Below are positions 59,221 through 64,000 of a DNA stretch of 64,000 nucleotides, piece after piece (position 1 is the stretch's first letter; every line of letters begins with the position of its first letter). The notes beneath the pieces are model-generated. The model was not told the DNA's origin. It saw only the letters and a program-made list of their open reading frames with translations, and searched no databases. The translations under genes and the position numbers were made by a program. Source of the DNA: Acanthornis magna (lineage: Eukaryota > Chordata > Aves > Passeriformes > Acanthizidae); contig JAWUZG010000018.1 in the NCBI GenBank assembly GCA_036785705.1, forward strand, positions 7,599,501 through 7,663,500, given 5' to 3'.

Positions 59221-61070
59221 AAGTTTTTGGAAAATCAGAAGATTTCATAATAATGATCAGAAAGGGTAACCATTTACTACTGAGTATCTGTTAAATGAGG
59301 CTGGAAAGCTCTCTCTGTATCGTAAAACATTTTGGAGTCAATAAAACGTGGTACTAAAATAAGCTCAGACTGTGAGAACAAGGGATGAGGAAAATATCTC
59401 TTACAGAAAGTCACAAGAAACATTGAATACAGTTACTGAAAGGTTGTAAATGGAGCATTTTGAACAGCAATGGTGAAGGCCAATTATTGCAAATATGTAT
59501 TTTGACCAGTTTCCTTGTATCTCTCAACCAAAACATTCCCCACAATTGTTGTGGGGTGTATATTTTAGTCAATGAGGTTTTGGATGATTGTGTAAAAATA
59601 TAAATGTTAAAGAAACTTATGATTAGAGTTTGACAATAAACAAGAGAAAGGAAAATAGTAAGTTTTATTAAAATCAGATGTTGTGCTCTTTTTTTATTAT
59701 TGAAGGTACTTGTTGCCACTGAGAATAAATGAAAACTATTCACTAAAACCATTTAGCATGATGTTATATAGTAGGAAGCCTACTGTTAATTTTTCCAGGT
59801 CATTTCATGTTCCCATTGACTTTCTACAGACCTTTTTTAGAATATTTAAACGTACTTCTGTATGTGATGGTATCAAACCAGTCTGTTCCCACAAGACCTA
59901 AGAAAACAGTGACAAAATCAACGCAGACCTCTATCATGAAGTCTATGTGTATTGCTTTGTTCTGGTTCAGAGTTGAAATTCAGTATTTGTAAGTAATTAT
60001 CCTAAAAAAATAAGACTCCCCTCTGTTTACAAATGCCTGAAATACAAAGCATTAAAAACAGTTTTAAGAAGATACAATATATTTTAGGATAATTTCTTTT
60101 AAAAAAAATCAGTGACTTCCAAGTAATTTTTCTATGCAGTTGGGGTTTGCTGTCAATACTATACACATTTTTGAAACATTCATTAGTCTTATCCCCAAAG
60201 AACACTCCAGTGAAACCTTCATCCAGTGATAATATTGAGTATTTTCAGTCTCAGTGGGGAACTGGAGTTTTCAAGCTCTTGGATCTTAACTTTGCTTCAC
60301 TCTTATTAGAGGAGTCTTGAATGAAGAATGTTTGCAGTTGTGTCACAAAATTGAAGAATAATTTTTTCATTATATATTTGACTGAATCTTACACCAACTC
60401 TGGATTATTTTTATGGAAAGCATAGTAAGATGAAATGTGAGGTTTTTAGGCTGATAGGGAGTTATTTACTACCAAGTTTTCCATTTTGTATAATTAACAA
60501 TGAATAAAAAAATAAAAATAACCAAATGCAGATCTAAAGTGCACTTTAGAAGCAAAGTATTTCAATGTAAACTGACAGTAGCATAAATCAATGAGACAAT
60601 TTTTGAACCATAAGCAGTATATATAAATATATGTTAAGTAGAGAAAGAACTAAAAAAAAAAAAAAGAAAAATGGTTTAGAGCTAACTGGGAATTTTTTTA
60701 GTTTTAATGTACAAGACAGTGGGTTTTTTTCCTTTTCCCATTTTGACAGTTTGATATTAAGCAAAATAAAGTGTTTTCTACTCCAGACCAGGTGTCAGGA
60801 AATTGGCTTTGCTTCTTACTGCAGTTTAAAGGTTTCTTAATCGGTTTGTTAATGTGCACCAAATACCGCCTGTGGTATTCTGCAGATGGGTTTTAACTTC
60901 CAATATTCCACAATGGCTATTGAAATCTTCTGCAATGATTCCTTAAAATGTTGCTTTCATTTTCTAAAAAAAAAAAAAAAATTAAAAAAGAAGTGTTATT
61001 TTAAATTAGAAAAATACTGATAATATTGAACATTTTAAAAAATATTTTAAAAAATTTGTACCATCTTTAC
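59221..61070 (+). other. STX18 intron 1, nothing recognised
   Basis: AT-rich intron with A-tracts near 60,652-60,664 and 60,966-60,980. No supported gene is present. Confidence 0.5.
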
Positions 61071-61388
61071 CTTGAAGTTTCAAGTATCCTCGGTCTTCCT
61101 TTTCATAGCTTTTAATTCAATCAACTCAGTTTTGAATGTTCTTATCCCGTGCGCCACACCTTTTATTAACGTGACCACCCCATTCTTGGTTAATTCTTTT
61201 GCTCCAAATGCAAGGCTGCTAATAAACTGCAATAAGACATGTTTCCCTGCCTGTTTCTGCTGCTGTAACATATATGCTGATGTAAAGCAGAAACTGAACA
61301 AAGTCACAATTTTCCTGAGATTAGAGGTAGCCAGGCTGGCTGTCTCCTCGCCTCCTGCTCCCCGCTTCCAGCTCCGGGCCACCCCCAC
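61071..61388 (-). other. antisense open frame with exon-like borders, unassigned
   Basis: On the minus strand a 102-codon frame runs from a GTG at 61,388 to TGA at 61,080. Its first ATG is about 40 codons in. The translation (for example KELTKNGVVTLIKGVAHGIR) is compositionally protein-like and ends in a charged KAMKRKTEDT. CTAATCTCAG at 61,315-61,324 could be an acceptor and CTTCAAG|GTAAAG a donor at 61,070. The + strand here is C-rich, unlike the surrounding intron. It could be an exon of an antisense transcript, an old retrocopy or chance. No family is recognised. Confidence 0.2.
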
Positions 61389-64000
61389 GCCACAGTTTAG
61401 ATATTATTTGCTCTTTTGGGTCTCAGATTACGAGAGCAATTGATCTGCGTGACCTATTTTAGAAACTTTCACGTTTGCTGGGGAAACCTAAACCAAATGT
61501 ATCCCCTCAAGAGACAAATCAGCTGCAAACTGCCCGGCTGACATGTGGGGGCAGCCAGGGTGTCCCTGCCGTCAATCCCGGGGGCACAGCTCCACCTCAT
61601 GGCTCCTTGGGAACTCACCAGCAAATCCTTTAAAGAACAGTCTTCACACGATTAAATTCAGAGTTTCGGCTCCCGATTCAAACTTTGGTTTAATTTAATT
61701 GGTTTGATCTCTGTTGCATGTCACTGTACCAGCAAATCCTATAATTCCATCTTTTGAAGGTTCCAGTGTCTGAAATGTAGAATCCAAATAACAGAACTTT
61801 AAAAACAAGATCTTGTCAGTTCTCAGCAACATCGAGCAAGAGCCTGTGTTGATTCAATGGGCTTAAATCAAAGTGCTTGAAATATAACCTAGAAGGAAGC
61901 TGTGTGGGACCTGGCCTTTCCTGTGTAGTATTTTTAAAAGTTCATATATCTAATCAAAGGTAGTGTGTACTGGAAAAGTTCTCTATAGGAGTAATTTCTG
62001 CATCAAAACTTTTCTAACTAGTTTTCAACTGTAATAGTTTAGGTATGAGCCAAAGCTCTTAATTTTAAAATTTATTGAATAGAAATTGTGCTTTCATTTA
62101 TAGTATCTATTCTGTTTAGGTTTTATTCAAGATTTCTGAAAACGTCTTCATTACATGCATTAACCATGGAAAATTCTGGGGTTTTTTTGGTTTTTTTAAG
62201 TTTTTTGTTGAGGTGGTTTAAACATTGTAAAATCAAGTTTATATTCTTAAACCAGTTACTGTATACCCTCCTAGTACTGAAACTGTACTTTTTTTAGTCA
62301 GAAACATGCAGTTCCTGTTCATCAGCTGATGTCTCACTGAAATTCTGAATTTTTCTTATAATAGGCAATGAGTATGTTCAGTTTGACTATATGTTTGGAA
62401 TTGACAACATGATAGATGTCTAGATATTAATATTATAATAATCTTAAATTTTCTACTTTTTGTGAAGGGGCTTATAGAACATGATCACCTTTTCAGGAAT
62501 CTGTAGATGGAGTCTATTGAGGTATGACATTGGAGATAATGTTTTTCAAACATACTGAAAAATTAAATGTAAAATTTTGTGTAGGTTTTTTTTACCCTGT
62601 TTTTAGGGTTAATAAGGCACTATAGTCAGCAGTGCTTGTTAGTGCTGCTGAATCAACAGTAAATACCATGTCTCTCATGACTTACAAAAGCCTTTCTATT
62701 ATGTTTTGGTTTTAAGTAATTTTTAAAGTTTCCTTTAACAAAGTACATCTTTTAAAATATTCAGAGTGGCAATACAGCGCGAAGTGTAACAGTCAATTTT
62801 ATATGGTAGGAAATAGTTGCGTATTGTTCTGATGGAAGAGAAAATTTGATAAAACGCTATATTTGTTCAATGAAAATGACTATTCAGCACGGTTGAATTC
62901 TCTCTACAATATGTCACGGGAACCTACTCCAATCATTTTAATCGTAAACAATGCTGCTGCTTCTTGCAGTGGGTTAAACGCATGCAAATTGGAACCTACT
63001 GTTTCATGAGTGATCAATTCTTTGTTGGGAGTGGAAAGAAATGCTGTATGTATTGCTAAGAGACTGAAGGAAGTGCAGTCAGCGTCTTCGTTTTAAAGCC
63101 TGTGCATCTCATCAAGATGCTGCTTTGGAGGCAATGCTTTCCTGTTTCTCATCTTTTTAAATAACATAGCCTGCTCTGAAATCATTAGAAAAATCTCTAA
63201 ACAGAGGAACATCTACCATTTCTAGTGCAGGCCCCAAGTATAAATAGAGCTATGCATGCCACCTGTGGTAGCAGATGGCAGCCATTCACAGCTTCCTTTT
63301 GTGTTGGACCTGCATTAGATGCAATAATTGCTTTTATGTTTTAATAAGAGTTGTTTAAAAAAATCCATAGTGGCAACAAAGCACAGATCTATGTATTAAA
63401 GAGATAGTTTACAGTGAGGACCAAGTGCAAACTGGAACCCAAAGTAACTTTTAAAAGAAGTTATGCTACAGGCTTTAATGCGAATTTGTAGTGTTTTTCA
63501 CTTGCACAATGTTGATGCTTTTGTTGCCACACAGTGGCAAACTACTGCTGCTTCACTGTAGAGAATCAATTGGGTTTTCATTATCAGAACTGCATTTGGG
63601 AGTTTTTAAATAACACCTGGAATCTCCAGATTCAGTATGTGAGCTTAGGAGGTTGTCATATTGAATTTCTTAAGTTGTAATTGAATATACTTTATCTATT
63701 CATGGCAAGATGCATCCATAGGAAGTTCCCTAGTGGTGCTATTCAGCTCCTGCCCTCCCTTGTGCTGATACAGGTATTTGTGGAACTGAAATGAAATAAA
63801 CCAATTCTTTCCAGAAGAGTAATTGGAAAAATAAGTTATTTCAGTGTTTCGGGGTGTGGTATTAACCCTCAAGGGTGTGCCAGTGGGAATGGGAAGAGGG
63901 AGAGCTTGGAGTTTCCTAAGTGATCTTCCTTGTCAGAAGGAGCTTAACCCTCCATATTCTGGTAGTGAACAGAAGCTCAAGAAGATGCTGTTGCTATAAT
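61389..64000 (+). other. right-hand end, presumed STX18 intron 1, nothing recognised
   Basis: No syntaxin exon, repeat family or RNA gene can be named up to the window edge. A short GC-rich segment at 61,530-61,610 belongs to no recognised element. Confidence 0.45.

Noticed and set aside
1..64000. tRNA, rRNA, CRISPR, bacterial operons or toxin genes
   Set aside because: No cloverleaf, spaced direct-repeat array or prokaryotic gene organisation is visible; the window is vertebrate nuclear DNA.

Overview
The window looks like 64 kb of a bird genome, most likely a songbird. The evidence is two CR1 LINE tails, a long terminal repeat I recognise as an abundant passerine family, AT-rich non-coding DNA broken by one sharp CpG island, and a first exon that matches syntaxin 18 (STX18) almost residue for residue. 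Only one cellular coding exon is convincing in the whole window. Most other open frames are short, lack an ATG or run through repeats.

Layout. Positions 1-27,690 are gene-free DNA upstream of STX18. In human 4p16 the corresponding interval lies between STX18 and MSX1 and carries the lncRNA STX18-AS1; whether this bird keeps that arrangement is inference. The stretch holds worn amniote repeats (MIR-like, CR1-like and another old family), a GGGGCT-type hexanucleotide minisatellite (15,460-15,634), two perfect inverted repeats, and several blocks that look like conserved regulatory elements. The best of these (15,850-16,035) contains a duplicated MEIS / homeodomain / TCF module. Positions 27,690-28,580 are the CpG-island promoter, with a 57-bp tandem duplication, followed by STX18 exon 1 (28,015-28,179) and its GTGAGT donor. 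From 28,180 to the right-hand end I read the sequence as STX18 intron 1, because no exon 2 could be found. By eye the + strand of this part is rich in G and T while the upstream part leans to C and A, as expected if transcription leaves the island in both directions.

The most striking object is a complete, very young class III (ERVL-type) endogenous retrovirus at 50,619-57,601 inside that intron, in the same orientation as STX18. It has 951-bp LTRs in which I see no difference, a 5-bp target duplication (TTGTG), a primer-binding site of the tRNA-Lys type, an intact gag and an intact protease-RT-RNase H-integrase frame with every catalytic residue present. It has no env. Gag and Pol lie in one reading frame separated by a single UAG. 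That UAG sits in a 9-bp hairpin which competes with an 8-bp hairpin starting exactly 8 nt downstream, the geometry of a gammaretrovirus-type readthrough signal. Gag also carries an unusual hydrophobic, membrane-like N-terminus and no zinc knuckle. A second, older LTR (31,067-32,054, minus strand) lies in the same intron.
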